From NCBI GenBank assembly GCA_029974925.1, contig JARKQH010000075.1:1-55238 (forward strand): a stretch of DNA of 55,238 nucleotides. The letters run 5' to 3'. Each line of letters opens with the position of its first letter. The first letter of the stretch is position 1. Below are positions 43,250 to 51,749 of this stretch, in pieces. Made by a program: the position numbers and the translations under genes. Origin of the DNA: Verrucomicrobiota bacterium (lineage in GTDB: Bacteria > Verrucomicrobiota > Verrucomicrobiia > Limisphaerales > UBA8199). The notes beneath the pieces were generated by a model that was not told the origin of the DNA, did no database searches, and saw only the letters and a list, made by a program, of their open reading frames with translations.

Positions 43250-43459
43250 ATGTCTCTGAAAGCGGTTCATCTGGTTTTTGTCACGGCCCTCAGCGCCTTG
43301 TGCGCCGGGCTGGCGGTTTGGAAGCTGGTGGATTTCTTCCGTCCCACCGGGCAGGCGGGCGACCTGGCGCTGGGCGTGGTCGGATTGCTTTGCGCGGCGG
43401 GGGTTGTGGTTTACGGGCGTTACTTCCTCAAGAAACTCAAGTCGGTGGGCTATTTATGA
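43250..43459 (+). CDS. Small two-helix membrane protein in the oxidase operon
   Basis: 69 residues with two membrane helices: 'VHLVFVTALSALCAGLAVW' and 'LALGVVGLLCAAGVVVYGR', with a short loop containing 'VDFFRPTGQAGD' and a basic C-terminal end ('YFLKKLKSVGYL'). It lies seven bases after subunit IV, and its TGA overlaps the next gene by four bases (ATGA). No family recognised. By place it may be an accessory subunit or assembly factor. Confidence 0.72.
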   Translation: MSLKAVHLVFVTALSALCAGLAVWKLVDFFRPTGQAGDLALGVVGLLCAAGVVVYGRYFLKKLKSVGYL

Positions 43460-43716
43460 AACGATGGATGCAATGGAGCTTGCGAGCGGGGCTGGCGGCT
43501 GTGGTGCTGGCGCCGGGCTGGGCCTCGGCCTGCTCGATCTGTTATGGCGAGCCGGATTCTCCCGTCTCCAAAGGCCTGACCTGGGCCATTCTGGCCCTGG
43601 TGATGGTGGTCATGACGGTGCTGAGCGGGGCGGTGGCGTTCTTTGTTCAGGCCAGCCGCAAGGCGGCCTTGGTCCAGGCTGCGGAAAACGCGGTGGCGCT
43701 GGTTGAGAAGTCATGA
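43456..43716 (+). CDS. Small secreted/membrane protein with CxxC motif in the oxidase operon
   Basis: 86 residues from the ATG at 43456. A signal-like N-terminus ('LRAGLAAVVLAPGWASA') is followed directly by 'CSICYGEPDSPVSKGLTWA', which has two Cys spaced CxxC, then one helix ('AILALVMVVMTVLSGAVAF') and a charged tail. The CxxC lies on the periplasmic side and could bind copper or be redox-active. It overlaps both neighbours by four bases, so expression is tightly tied to subunit II. Family not recognised. Confidence 0.75.
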   Translation: MKRWMQWSLRAGLAAVVLAPGWASACSICYGEPDSPVSKGLTWAILALVMVVMTVLSGAVAFFVQASRKAALVQAAENAVALVEKS

Positions 43717-44477
43717 ACCAACTGATGGAAAGATTCCTGGGTTTGCCGCCCCTGGCCTCGGAGCATGGCCAGGGCGTCAATGATCTGATTTCCTACCTCC
43801 ACTGGCTGATGATCATCCTGTTTGTGGGGTGGTTGTGTTACTTCGGCTTTGTGTTGTGGCGGTTCAACCGCCGGCGCAACGCCAAAGCCGACCCCGTCGG
43901 CGTCCGCAATCACGCCTCCAGCTACCTCGAAATTGTCGTGGCGGGCGTCGAAGCCAGTCTGCTGCTCTTTGTGGCGATTCCGCTCTGGGCGCAGCGCGTG
44001 GACCAATTCCCCAGCCAGGACGAATCCACCGTCCTGCACATTGCCGCCCAGCAGTTTGCCTGGAACGCCCGCTACGCCGGAGCGGATGGGGAATTCGGCC
44101 GCCAGGACCGCGCCCTGGTCAGCAATGACAACGTGTTCGGGATTGATCCGGCGGATCCGAAGTCCAGGGACGATGTGCAGGTGCTCAACGAGATTCATGT
44201 GCCGGTTAACAAACCCGTCATCGCCTACGTCACTTCGAAGGACGTCATTCATTCGCTCAAAATCCCCGCCATGCGGGTGACGCAAGATGCTACCCCGGGC
44301 CTGCGGGTGCCCATCTGGTTCAAGCCGGTGAAGGAGGGACGCTACCAGATTTACTGCGCCCAGCTCTGCGGCAACGGCCATGCCAGCATGGCCCAGGGGT
44401 TCCTGGTGGTCGAAAGCCAGGAAGCCTATGACCGCTGGCTGGCCTCGAAGGTCGGCGCCGCCACCAGCTTTGAATAG
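43713..44477 (+). CDS. ctaC: Cytochrome c oxidase subunit II
   Basis: 254 residues. Two membrane helices ('LHWLMIILFVGWLCYFGFV' and 'VVAGVEASLLLFVAIPLWA') are followed by a periplasmic cupredoxin domain. The CuA site is complete: His in 'DVIHSLKIPAMRV' and 'YCAQLCGNGHASMAQG' (CxxxCxxxHxxM). There is no attached cytochrome c domain. Its ATG overlaps the stop of the CxxC protein. In most bacteria subunit II comes before subunit I; here it is the last structural gene, 1.6 kb after it. Confidence 0.95.
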   Translation: MNQLMERFLGLPPLASEHGQGVNDLISYLHWLMIILFVGWLCYFGFVLWRFNRRRNAKADPVGVRNHASSYLEIVVAGVEASLLLFVAIPLWAQRVDQFPSQDESTVLHIAAQQFAWNARYAGADGEFGRQDRALVSNDNVFGIDPADPKSRDDVQVLNEIHVPVNKPVIAYVTSKDVIHSLKIPAMRVTQDATPGLRVPIWFKPVKEGRYQIYCAQLCGNGHASMAQGFLVVESQEAYDRWLASKVGAATSFE

Positions 44478-44575
44478 CCATCGCCCGCTTTCGCCGCGAT
44501 GGCCTCCCCGCCCGGGCGCGGTCCAAGGCTCGAGGCTTGCCCGCGGCTCGCAATCAATCTTATTCTCCTGTCCCG

Positions 44576-45238
44576 ATGAATGAGCGCTCACGAAGCAACC
44601 AGCGGATGCTGGGGTTGGGCTTGGGGCTGACGCTGGCGCTCCTCTTGCTCGCATTGCTGCTGAGCGTGCTGCGCCTGCGGACGAACCCGGCGCGGGCCAC
44701 TGCGCTCCCGGTTTACGGCCAGGTGGCCGATTTCCTGTTGACCAACCAGCATGGCCAGGCGGTTTCGCTCTCCAACCTCCTCGGCCGGGTCTGGATCGCG
44801 GACATTGTCTTCACGCGCTGCGCCGGGCCGTGCCCGCGCATGACGCAAAAAATGGCCGGCATTCAGGCGGCGCTGGACCCGGCGGAGCGCACGCGGCTGG
44901 TGACGCTGACGACCGACCCGGATTTTGACACCCCGGAAGTGTTGCGGGCCTATGCGCAGCGGTTCAACGCCGACCCCGCCCGGTGGATGTTTTTGACGGG
45001 GACCAAGGCGCAGATCGCCCGCCTGGCGGTGGATTCCCTCAAATTAACCACCGTGGAAAAACGGCCCGAGGAACGCGAGTCCCCCGAGGACCTGTTCATT
45101 CACAGCACCATTTTTGTGGTGGTGGACCGGCAGGGACGGCTGCGGGGGATTTTCGAAACCGAAGGGGAGGGGATTGATTCCCAGACCGTGACCCGCCAGG
45201 TGCTGGCCACCGCGCGGCGCCTGGAGCGCGAGCGATGA
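44576..45238 (+). CDS. SCO1/SenC-family copper chaperone
   Basis: 220 residues from the ATG at 44576. One N-terminal membrane anchor ('LGLGLTLALLLLALLLSVL') and a thioredoxin-like domain. The copper ligands are present: CxxxC in 'FTRCAGPCPRMTQKMAG' and His in 'DLFIHSTIFVVVDRQG'. SCO proteins deliver copper to, or reduce, the CuA centre of subunit II, which is encoded just upstream. The gene overlaps the DUF420 gene by four bases. Confidence 0.93.
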   Translation: MNERSRSNQRMLGLGLGLTLALLLLALLLSVLRLRTNPARATALPVYGQVADFLLTNQHGQAVSLSNLLGRVWIADIVFTRCAGPCPRMTQKMAGIQAALDPAERTRLVTLTTDPDFDTPEVLRAYAQRFNADPARWMFLTGTKAQIARLAVDSLKLTTVEKRPEERESPEDLFIHSTIFVVVDRQGRLRGIFETEGEGIDSQTVTRQVLATARRLERER

Positions 45239-45678
45239 GCCTGGCCGACCTGCCGGCCGTCAACGCCGGCCTCAACGCGCTGAGCACGATTTTTTTGACC
45301 GCCGGCTACGTGTATATCCGGCGCCAGAACCGCACCGCCCACCGCAAGTGCATGCTGGCGGCGTTCACCACCTCGGTTCTGTTCCTGGCCTCCTACCTCA
45401 CCTACCACACTTACGTCGCCTACGTCCTCAAGCGCGGCCCCACCGTCTTCAAGGAGCCGGAGTGGTTTCGGCCCATTTACCTGGCGATTCTGGGCTCCCA
45501 TACGCTCCTGGCCATGCTGGTGGTGCCCCTGGCCCTGGCCAGCCTCTATTACGCGCTGCGCCAGCGGTTCGACTCTCACCGGCGCATCGCCCGCTGGACC
45601 TGGCCGGTGTGGATGTACGTCTCGGTCACCGGCGTGTTGATTTACCTGCTCCTTTACCAGGTGTTTCCCCAGCATTGA
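45235..45678 (+). CDS. DUF420 membrane protein (CtaM-like oxidase assembly factor)
   Basis: 147 residues with four helices: 'LPAVNAGLNALSTIFLTAG', 'MLAAFTTSVLFLASYLTYH', 'YLAILGSHTLLAMLVVPLA' and 'WTWPVWMYVSVTGVLIYLL'. Conserved His residues stand in 'RTAHRKCML', 'LTYHTYVAY' and 'GSHTLLA'. DUF420 includes CtaM/YozB, required for a functional aa3 oxidase in Firmicutes and thought to act on heme A insertion. It is the last gene of the oxidase cluster. Confidence 0.88.
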   Translation: MSLADLPAVNAGLNALSTIFLTAGYVYIRRQNRTAHRKCMLAAFTTSVLFLASYLTYHTYVAYVLKRGPTVFKEPEWFRPIYLAILGSHTLLAMLVVPLALASLYYALRQRFDSHRRIARWTWPVWMYVSVTGVLIYLLLYQVFPQH

Positions 45679-45684
45679 GGACCG

Positions 45685-46440
45685 TCACTCGGTCAGGTTC
45701 TTGAGCTCATCCCGCACCTGGGCGGCGCGCTCGTAGTCCTCGCGTTGAACCGCTTCTTCCAGCGCCCGTTCGAGCCGCTCGCGGGGCGTCAGCGGCCGTT
45801 GGGCCTCAATTTCCTCCCGCAACGCCTCGAGCGAGCACACCTCGCCGCTCTGCTCGGCCGCCTCGGAACGCCCGTGTTCGCGAAAGAACGCGCGCACGTG
45901 CTCCAGGCCTTCCTCGACGGCTTCGATCGCCAGGGCATGGTCCCGCGCCGCGAGGGCCTCGGCGGCTTTCGCGCGCGACAGCACGAGCCAGATTTGCGGC
46001 TCGAACTGGCCCAATGACCACGCCAGCTCCGTGTTCCCGGCGTGCCGGGACACGAAATTCAAAACCGCCAGATTTCGCTCCGCGTCCCGAACCACCGCGG
46101 CGTATTCCTCGAGTTGCAGCAGGCAAAAGCACCGCTGATGATACTGCAGCGTCTCCAGTTGCAGCTTCGCGCAATCCTCGGCGCCCAGCCGGAACCCGGC
46201 GTCTTCTCCCTCATGCGTCGCCACATGCTTGTAGAGCCGGGATTGATAGTACTCGAAGAGCGACGGGAACCCACAAGGCCGTTTGCCGTCCGGCCGGCCT
46301 TGAAGGTTCATCTGCAGCAGGCCGAGGTCCACCCGCAACTGGATTTTTTCCGAACCGTCCCGGCCGCGAAACCGGCGTACGAGCACCTGCCCGGGCCGAA
46401 ACTCCCATTGGTCCAGCAAGTGCGAGATGTCGAAATCCAT
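45685..46440 (-). CDS. UvrB/UvrC-motif protein
   Basis: 251 residues. The last ~35 ('RERLERALEEAVQREDYER' then 'AAQVRDELKNL') form a UvrB/UvrC helical hairpin motif, the part through which UvrB and UvrC interact; it also occurs in McsA/ClpB-type regulators. The remaining ~200 residues ('SHLLDQWEFRPGQVLVRRF', 'RVDLGLLQMNLQGRPDGKR') are conserved-looking but not a domain I know, without the zinc-binding Cys pairs of McsA. It ends six bases from the convergent DUF420 gene. A DNA-repair or proteostasis role is only suggested by the motif. Confidence 0.82.
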   Translation of the reverse strand: MDFDISHLLDQWEFRPGQVLVRRFRGRDGSEKIQLRVDLGLLQMNLQGRPDGKRPCGFPSLFEYYQSRLYKHVATHEGEDAGFRLGAEDCAKLQLETLQYHQRCFCLLQLEEYAAVVRDAERNLAVLNFVSRHAGNTELAWSLGQFEPQIWLVLSRAKAAEALAARDHALAIEAVEEGLEHVRAFFREHGRSEAAEQSGEVCSLEALREEIEAQRPLTPRERLERALEEAVQREDYERAAQVRDELKNLTE

Positions 46441-46471
46441 GGCGCGAATATGAAACGCACGGCCGGGGAAG

Positions 46472-47326
46472 TCAACGCCGGCCGCCGGCGGGGGACCGCG
46501 GCAGTTTCCGCGGACTCCTGGCGCCGCCGGCCAGCAGGCCGATCAATCCGGCGTGCAGGGCGCGCGGCGCCCCCGCCACCTGGTAACTGCGGCCATACGT
46601 CCCGGCCTCGACCTCCAAAACCAGCGGCCGCCCCGCCAGGTCCGTCACCCGCCCGCCCGCCTCCGGCAGCATCAAACACACTGGCGCGATGTCCCAAATC
46701 TTGGTGTTCAAATTGACAAAACAGCCGAAGCGGCCCTCGAGCGTGTAGCAAAAATCCACCAGCGAGTTCGTCGCCCGGATGTTCCGCACGCCGCACCCCA
46801 CCCGCCGCAGCAGCTCCACCTGGCCGCGGGTGCTTCGGGTCGTCCCGCTCGGATCAAACCCAAACCCGCACAGCACCGTGGACAGGTCCTTCATCGCGGG
46901 GGCCTGAATCCGGCGCCCGTTTTTCCGAACCCCGGCGCCGGCGGCGGCGAAATACAGCGCATCGGCCACCGGCAGGTACATCGCCGCCGCCACCGGCCTC
47001 CGCCCCCGCAGCAGGGCGATCTGCACCCCGAACCACGGCAGCCCCGCCAGAAAATTCGACGTCCCGTCCAGCGGGTCCAGAACCCACGTCCGCCCGGACC
47101 TTCCCGGCCGGAACCCCGCCTCCTCGGAAATGAGGCCATCCTCCGGGAACCAGCGGTTCAAACGCTTGAGGACGCAAGCCTCGGACGCCAGGTCCGCCTC
47201 GCACACCATGCTGTACGGGCTCTCCTTTTGCCGAACGTTTCGAACGCGCCCGAAATGCCGCATCAAAACCGCACCGGCCTCCCGGACCATCCGGCTCATG
47301 CACTGCTCCAACTCGTTTGCTTTCAT
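46472..47326 (-). CDS. Inositol-monophosphatase-family protein
   Basis: 284 residues from the ATG at 47326, preceded by GGGGGCG; upstream ATGs at 47341 and beyond are less likely. Metal-binding motifs are complete: 'LISEEAGF' (motif with EE), 'WVLDPLDGTSNFLAGLPWF' and 'IWDIAPVCLMLPEAGGRV'. The fold covers IMPase, fructose-1,6-bisphosphatase-like and 3'-phosphoadenosine 5'-phosphate phosphatases, all Mg-dependent and Li-sensitive. The sequence does not fix the substrate. It lies 31 bases upstream of the UvrB/C-motif gene on the same strand, so both may be co-transcribed. Confidence 0.92.
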   Translation of the reverse strand: MKANELEQCMSRMVREAGAVLMRHFGRVRNVRQKESPYSMVCEADLASEACVLKRLNRWFPEDGLISEEAGFRPGRSGRTWVLDPLDGTSNFLAGLPWFGVQIALLRGRRPVAAAMYLPVADALYFAAAGAGVRKNGRRIQAPAMKDLSTVLCGFGFDPSGTTRSTRGQVELLRRVGCGVRNIRATNSLVDFCYTLEGRFGCFVNLNTKIWDIAPVCLMLPEAGGRVTDLAGRPLVLEVEAGTYGRSYQVAGAPRALHAGLIGLLAGGARSPRKLPRSPAGGRR

Positions 47327-47423
47327 GCTCGCCCCCAGCATCCCTCCTCCGGCCGCGGAGAGCAATGCCGACTTGGCACTGGCAGCGGGTAGTCGGTTTG
47401 AAGGGCGGAGGCCTTGCGAAATG

Positions 47424-47453
47424 AAAAGAGCTGGCACGGTGACCCATGCCAGC
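47424..47453 (-). terminator. Terminator of the fasciclin gene
   Basis: On the minus strand GCTGGCA (47453-47447) and TGCCAGC (47436-47430) form a 7-bp stem with a ten-base loop, followed by TCTTTTC. It stands 32 bases after the fasciclin stop codon. Confidence 0.65.
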
Positions 47454-47485
47454 CCCGGGAAGGATCGAATGTCTGAGCCGCCCGC

Positions 47486-48817
47486 CTATTTCGCCGGGGG
47501 CAGCAGCACGCGGTTGATCAGGTGAGCGATGCCGTTGGCGGCCTCTACGTTGGCCTGAATCACCTGGGACCGGTTCACATACACCTTGCCATCCCATCCC
47601 AGCCACACAAGGACGTTGTCGCCCTGCAGCGTGGGAACCACCCGCTCCTTGAGCAGGGTCAGGGCCTTCTTTTCACCCGCGACCACGTGGTAAAAAAGCA
47701 CGGCTTTCAGGGCTTCCGGATCCGCGATCAGGCTGGCCAGCGCGCCGCTGGGCAACGCGGCAAACGCGGCGTCGGTCGGCGCAAAGACGGTGAACGGTCC
47801 GTTGGTTGCGACGACGTCGCTCAGCCCGGTAAGCTCCAGCGCGGTCAGCAGGGTGGTGAAACGTCCGTCCGCCTTGAGCAGGTCCAGCAGGTTGGGCGCC
47901 GGCGGCGGCGGCAGCAGAACCTTGTCAATCACATGGATCAAGCCGTTCGGCGCCTTCACGTTGGGGTTGATCACCCGCGAGTCGTTGACATAAAGCTGCC
48001 AGTTCTTGAGCGACGCCTTGACCGTCGAACCTTCCAGCGTGGTGGCGGTCCTGGCCAGCAGCAGTTCGGCCGAGCTGGTCTTCCCCGCCAACGCGTGATA
48101 GAGCAGGATGCGGGTCAGTGCCGGAATATCGTTCAGCAATGCCTCAACGGTGCCCGGCGGCAGAGCGGCAAAGGCGTCGTCCGTGGGCGCAAACAGGGTG
48201 AACACCCCGCCGCTGGCGACCGTCTCAGTCAAGCCGGCGGCGTCCAAAGCGGCCAGCAGAGTCGTAAACCGCCCATCCAGCTTCAGCACATCCACAATGC
48301 TGGTGACCGGGAGGTCCGGTTCCGGCGGCAGCAACACCCCGTCAATCACGTGAATCAGCCCGTTGGCCGCGAAACGGTTGGCCTGCAGCACCCGGTTGCC
48401 ATTGATGGTCACTTTCAGGCCATCTCTGACCACCACCACGGCATTGCCCTCCAGGGTCACGGGGGTGTTGGTGGCCAGGAGCTGCCAGGAATACTGCCTT
48501 CCTCCCAGCACATGATACAACAGAATATCCGTCAAAGCGGGAATGTTTCCGAGCAGACTTTCCACTGTGCCGGCGGGCAGCCGCGCAAACGCGTCGTCGG
48601 TCGGCGCCAGAACCGTTAGCGGCCCGGCAGTCTCCACCGTGGACTTCAGCCCCGCCGCGTCGAGGGCCGCCAGCAACGTCGTGAAGCGTCCATCCCGTTC
48701 CAAGACCTGCACCAGGTTTGGGTAAGGGGTTGCCTGCGCGCTTTGAACCGCGATGGAGGCCAGCAAGCAGGCTCCTGCCGCCATCGAAACCATGGATTTG
48801 AGTCGAACGTTTTTCAT
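47486..48817 (-). CDS. Secreted protein with three fasciclin (FAS1) domains
   Basis: 443 residues from the ATG at 48817, with signal peptide 'MVSMAAGACLLASIAVQSA'. Three FAS1 domains of ~130 residues follow at about 32-165, 168-305 and 308-440. Each opens with '-LVQVLERDGRFTTLLAALD'-type sequence, has the H1 motif 'TVLAPTDDAFARLPAGTVE' / 'TLFAPTDDAFAALPPGTVE' / 'TVFAPTDAAFAALPSGAL', and ends with the H2 motif 'NGLIHVIDGVLLPP'. FAS1 proteins mediate adhesion at cell surfaces. The three domains are very similar, indicating recent internal duplication. No anchor is seen, so the protein is probably released or periplasmic. Confidence 0.93.
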   Translation of the reverse strand: MKNVRLKSMVSMAAGACLLASIAVQSAQATPYPNLVQVLERDGRFTTLLAALDAAGLKSTVETAGPLTVLAPTDDAFARLPAGTVESLLGNIPALTDILLYHVLGGRQYSWQLLATNTPVTLEGNAVVVVRDGLKVTINGNRVLQANRFAANGLIHVIDGVLLPPEPDLPVTSIVDVLKLDGRFTTLLAALDAAGLTETVASGGVFTLFAPTDDAFAALPPGTVEALLNDIPALTRILLYHALAGKTSSAELLLARTATTLEGSTVKASLKNWQLYVNDSRVINPNVKAPNGLIHVIDKVLLPPPPAPNLLDLLKADGRFTTLLTALELTGLSDVVATNGPFTVFAPTDAAFAALPSGALASLIADPEALKAVLFYHVVAGEKKALTLLKERVVPTLQGDNVLVWLGWDGKVYVNRSQVIQANVEAANGIAHLINRVLLPPAK

Positions 48818-49328
48818 GTCTGTCTCTTTCTGTTTCAACCGTCTGAACCCTTCAGCCGGCGGCGGCGGCATTCCTGCGCCTGCATGGACAACCGTAGAAC
48901 AGGATTAGCCTCTGTCAAAAAAGTCATAAGCATATCTGCAAGCCCGGTGTCTCGCGTTCGGTTCCCGACCGCTGGCAGGCGGCTGAAAGACTGGCTTGTG
49001 GAAAAGCGGGCGGTTGGGAATCAACCGCTTGCGCAGGGAACTCTCTCCAGGGCGTTTCAGCCCCGGCCCCCGGTTTGGCGGTCGAGTTTCGGGGCCGGCG
49101 ACCCGGATTGGGCAACTTTTCCCGATCGCCGTTCTGCCTGCGGCGTGGCGCTCAGGAGAAGTCAAATCCAAAGCGGTCAAACTTTGCGGGTTGAACAAAC
49201 TTTGGCGCTGGCTTATCTTCTCGTCGTATGCAGCCCCGGTTCGCCCGAATGGCGCGTTCTGTCTGCGCCCGCCTTGAAGTGCGGGGGAGAGGGCTTTTTC
49301 TCACTGCATGCGGAAAGCGAGGTTTTGA
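48818..49328. other. Divergent spacer between fasciclin and prepilin-like genes
   Basis: 511 bases. Frames crossing it on either strand lack family features and ribosome binding sites. It should contain promoters for both genes; one candidate on the plus strand is listed separately. No repeat of the R1-R5 type occurs here. Confidence 0.4.
49191..49219 (+). promoter_or_regulatory. Candidate sigma-70 promoter for the prepilin-like gene
   Basis: TTGAAC (49191-49196) and TATCTT (49214-49219) are separated by exactly 17 bases, each matching four of six consensus bases. The box CAAACTTTG(C/G)CG occurs twice around it, at about 49178 and 49196. The leader to the ATG at 49329 would be about 105 bases. 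Confidence 0.35.
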
Positions 49329-50072
49329 ATGAACCAGTCACTCAAGTTGTTCCGCCGCAAGACCCGTCCGGCGGCGTTTACTCTCATCGAGCTTTTGGTT
49401 GTCATTGCCATCATCGCCATTCTGGCCAGCATGCTGTTGCCGGCCCTGGCCAAGGCCAAGGAGAAAGGCATGCGCGCCAAGTGCATTGGCAACATCAAGC
49501 AAATCCTCCTCAGCACCCACATGTACACGTCGGATTTCAATGACACGCTCCCCTATACCTCTTGGAGCTCAGGCACTTACGACGTGGCCAACTGGTGCTA
49601 TACCCGCACCCGCAATGCCACCAACAAGGACAATGTCGAACTCGGCCAGCTCTGGCCTTATCACAACCAAAAGCTGCTTTACTGGTGCCCCATCGAGCAA
49701 ACCAACAACGCCTTCTTCCGGCAGCGCGAAATGCAGGTCTGCAGTTACACCATGAACGGCTCGGTCTCCGGCTTCAAAACCGACCCCACCGGCCGCCCGT
49801 GGGTCAGCTACAAACTCGCCCAGTTCAAACCTCACTACATGATTTATTGGGAATCCGACGAACGGCAGCCCTCCTATTACGACAACGTCGCCAGCCGGCC
49901 CAACGAAGGCGGCAGCCAGCGGCACAACGGCGGCATCGTTATGGGCATGTTCGGCGGCCAAACCGAGTTCATCAAGTACCGGGCCTATGCCATGGAGGCC
50001 GGCATGGGCGGCTATCCGGGCCAGCGCCCGGGCCGCATGTGGTGCAATCCCGGCTCGCCCACCGGCGATTAG
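49329..50072 (+). CDS. Prepilin-like secreted protein
   Basis: 247 residues. A short basic leader ('[16 protein letters not shown]') precedes '[19 protein letters not shown]', so the prepilin peptidase site would again have Ala, not Gly, before Phe. The globular part has '[19 protein letters not shown]', '[13 protein letters not shown]' and 'YWCPIEQTN'. These match the other copy at 26535 in order and in the Cys positions. The end 'CNPGSPTGD' is also shared. The family is abundant in Verrucomicrobiota and Planctomycetes; export by a type II/IV-pilus-like machinery is assumed from the N-terminus. A small lipoprotein gene starts 26 bases downstream. Confidence 0.9.
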   Translation: MNQSLKLFRRKTRPAAFTLIELLVVIAIIAILASMLLPALAKAKEKGMRAKCIGNIKQILLSTHMYTSDFNDTLPYTSWSSGTYDVANWCYTRTRNATNKDNVELGQLWPYHNQKLLYWCPIEQTNNAFFRQREMQVCSYTMNGSVSGFKTDPTGRPWVSYKLAQFKPHYMIYWESDERQPSYYDNVASRPNEGGSQRHNGGIVMGMFGGQTEFIKYRAYAMEAGMGGYPGQRPGRMWCNPGSPTGD

Positions 50073-50097
50073 TCCCCGGCCAGTTGTCCCTCCTTCC

Positions 50098-50502
50098 ATG
50101 AAGACATTCGTGCCTCCTTTTCCCACCGGCTGCGCTCTGGTCGCCAGTCTCCTCCTCGGGCTTGCCGGATGCTCGAAGTCCTCGGACGAAGGCATCCCCT
50201 CCGGCCGCCCGCCGGAACCCAAAGCCGCCGCCTCCCAGTTGCAGCAGGCCTTTTCCACCGCGCCGCCCGAAGTCAAACAATCCGCCACCACCGCGTCCGA
50301 AGCCTTGCGCACCGCCGATTACTCCCGCGCCGTCCAGGCCCTCCAGGCCATCAAAGCCCGCCAGAATCTCTCCTTCGAACAGGGCATGGCTGTTCATGCC
50401 TCCGAACTGGCGCTCGAGGCCAAGCTCATCGCCGGCGTCGAGGCCGGCGACCCCAACGCCAAACGCGCCTACGAAGCCCTGAAGCGCAGCCGCCGTCAGT
50501 AA
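50098..50502 (+). CDS. Small lipoprotein of unknown function
   Basis: 134 residues from the ATG at 50098. The signal peptide ends in the lipobox 'LLLGLAGC', followed by 'SKSSDE'. The rest is mostly helical and Ala/Lys-rich ('LQQAFSTAPPEVKQSATTA', 'YSRAVQALQAIKARQNLSF'), suggesting a helical hairpin or a single TPR-like unit. It is 26 bases after the prepilin-like gene and probably co-transcribed, so it may help that protein's export or act at the envelope. Family not recognised. Confidence 0.75.
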   Translation: MKTFVPPFPTGCALVASLLLGLAGCSKSSDEGIPSGRPPEPKAAASQLQQAFSTAPPEVKQSATTASEALRTADYSRAVQALQAIKARQNLSFEQGMAVHASELALEAKLIAGVEAGDPNAKRAYEALKRSRRQ

Positions 50503-50575
50503 GCCCGGTGGCCGCCCGCCGCGTGCAGGGTTCCCACAGGCGCGAGGCGATTTGCAACACGGCCTGTCCCCCCCT

Positions 50576-51736
50576 TCAGCCTCGGTTCAAGCGGAATTTC
50601 AGGTACGCGATATAGTCGCAGAAGTTTTTCCACGACACGTCCGGCGGCACGCTGTGGTCCAGCTCCGGGATGTAGCCGCCCTGCTCGACCAGGGGCATGA
50701 CACGATCCACCTCCTTGCGCATGGCCTCGCCGCCGCCGGACAACACCCGTTTGTCAATGCCGCCCACGATGCCGAGGCGGTGGCCGTATTCCTTGCGAAC
50801 GGCAACCACATCCATGCCCGACTGCACTTCGAAGGGCCACAGGTGATCAATGCCGGCCTCCAGCCAAAGGGGGATGAGCGTCCGAATATCGCCGTCGCTG
50901 TCGAGGCCGATATGCTGGATGCCCTGTTGGCGCAGCCAGCCGCAGACGCGTTCGTAATGACGGAAGGCGAACTTGCGGAAGAGCGCGGGGCCGACCAGCG
51001 GGCCCCCCTTGTAGGCCATGTCCTCCCAGAACCAGAACACCTCGAAACGAGTGTGCTGCAGCACTTCGGCGGTGATTTCGATCAGCCGATCCGCCCGCTC
51101 CTCCATCATGCGTTCGATCAGGCGGGGTTGGTCGTAGAAGGCCACGCACAGATTCTCGACCCCCAGCATGTTGCGCAGCGAGCCGAAAAAACCGCCCCAG
51201 CGGTCAGCCCAGCACTTGCGCGGCCACTGCTCGCCGGGGGCTGCGCCCCGCGCGGCCGCCTGCTCTTCCGCCCGCAGTTCGCCTTTGCCCACGGCGGCCT
51301 GGACGCGGCCGCTGGCCACCATGCTGCGCCATGCGGCGGACAGGCGTCTATCGGCGTGGAGCGCGAGGCGTTCAGCGGCGAACTTCTCGAATTCCGCCTC
51401 GTTTGCCACCGGGAACTTGACGAACTGGGGCATGCTCGTGTCGCGGTTCTTTTTGAACTCCCGCATGACAATGCCCTCATGGTTCACGTAGGTGACCGTT
51501 TCCTCATCCTCGGCAATCACTTCGTGCTCGAACTCCGGGACCGGCCCATACCACGGGTCCACGCGCACCAGCCGGTCCAGCTCGAAATAATCGTCCAACG
51601 GGGTGCCGTCCCAACCCTCCTGTTTCCAACGCTCGGCGGTTTCGTCCCAGAGAAACGCGCCCCAGCGCGCCCAGGGTTTGGCAACCGGCTTGAACTGGAG
51701 GGTGTCGAGGAATCGCTGGCGGGAGGTCGGATTCAC
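50576..51736 (-). CDS. Uroporphyrinogen decarboxylase (URO-D) family protein
   Basis: 386 residues from a GTG at 51736. 'VFWFWEDMAYKGGPLVGPA' region, 'IQHIGLDSDGDIRTLIPLW', 'DHLWPFEVQSGMDVVAVRK' and 'GIVGGIDKRVLSGGGEAM' match the URO-D-fold proteins related to MtaA/CmuA corrinoid methyltransferases rather than HemE, which would be ~350 residues with a different N-terminus. Such URO-D paralogues are numerous in PVC bacteria and are often next to glycoside hydrolases, as here; they are suspected to act in demethylation. The gene starts 13 bases after the GH78 gene ends, in the same direction. Confidence 0.85.
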   Translation of the reverse strand: MNPTSRQRFLDTLQFKPVAKPWARWGAFLWDETAERWKQEGWDGTPLDDYFELDRLVRVDPWYGPVPEFEHEVIAEDEETVTYVNHEGIVMREFKKNRDTSMPQFVKFPVANEAEFEKFAAERLALHADRRLSAAWRSMVASGRVQAAVGKGELRAEEQAAARGAAPGEQWPRKCWADRWGGFFGSLRNMLGVENLCVAFYDQPRLIERMMEERADRLIEITAEVLQHTRFEVFWFWEDMAYKGGPLVGPALFRKFAFRHYERVCGWLRQQGIQHIGLDSDGDIRTLIPLWLEAGIDHLWPFEVQSGMDVVAVRKEYGHRLGIVGGIDKRVLSGGGEAMRKEVDRVMPLVEQGGYIPELDHSVPPDVSWKNFCDYIAYLKFRLNRG

Positions 51737-51749
51737 GGCGCTGGCGGGT

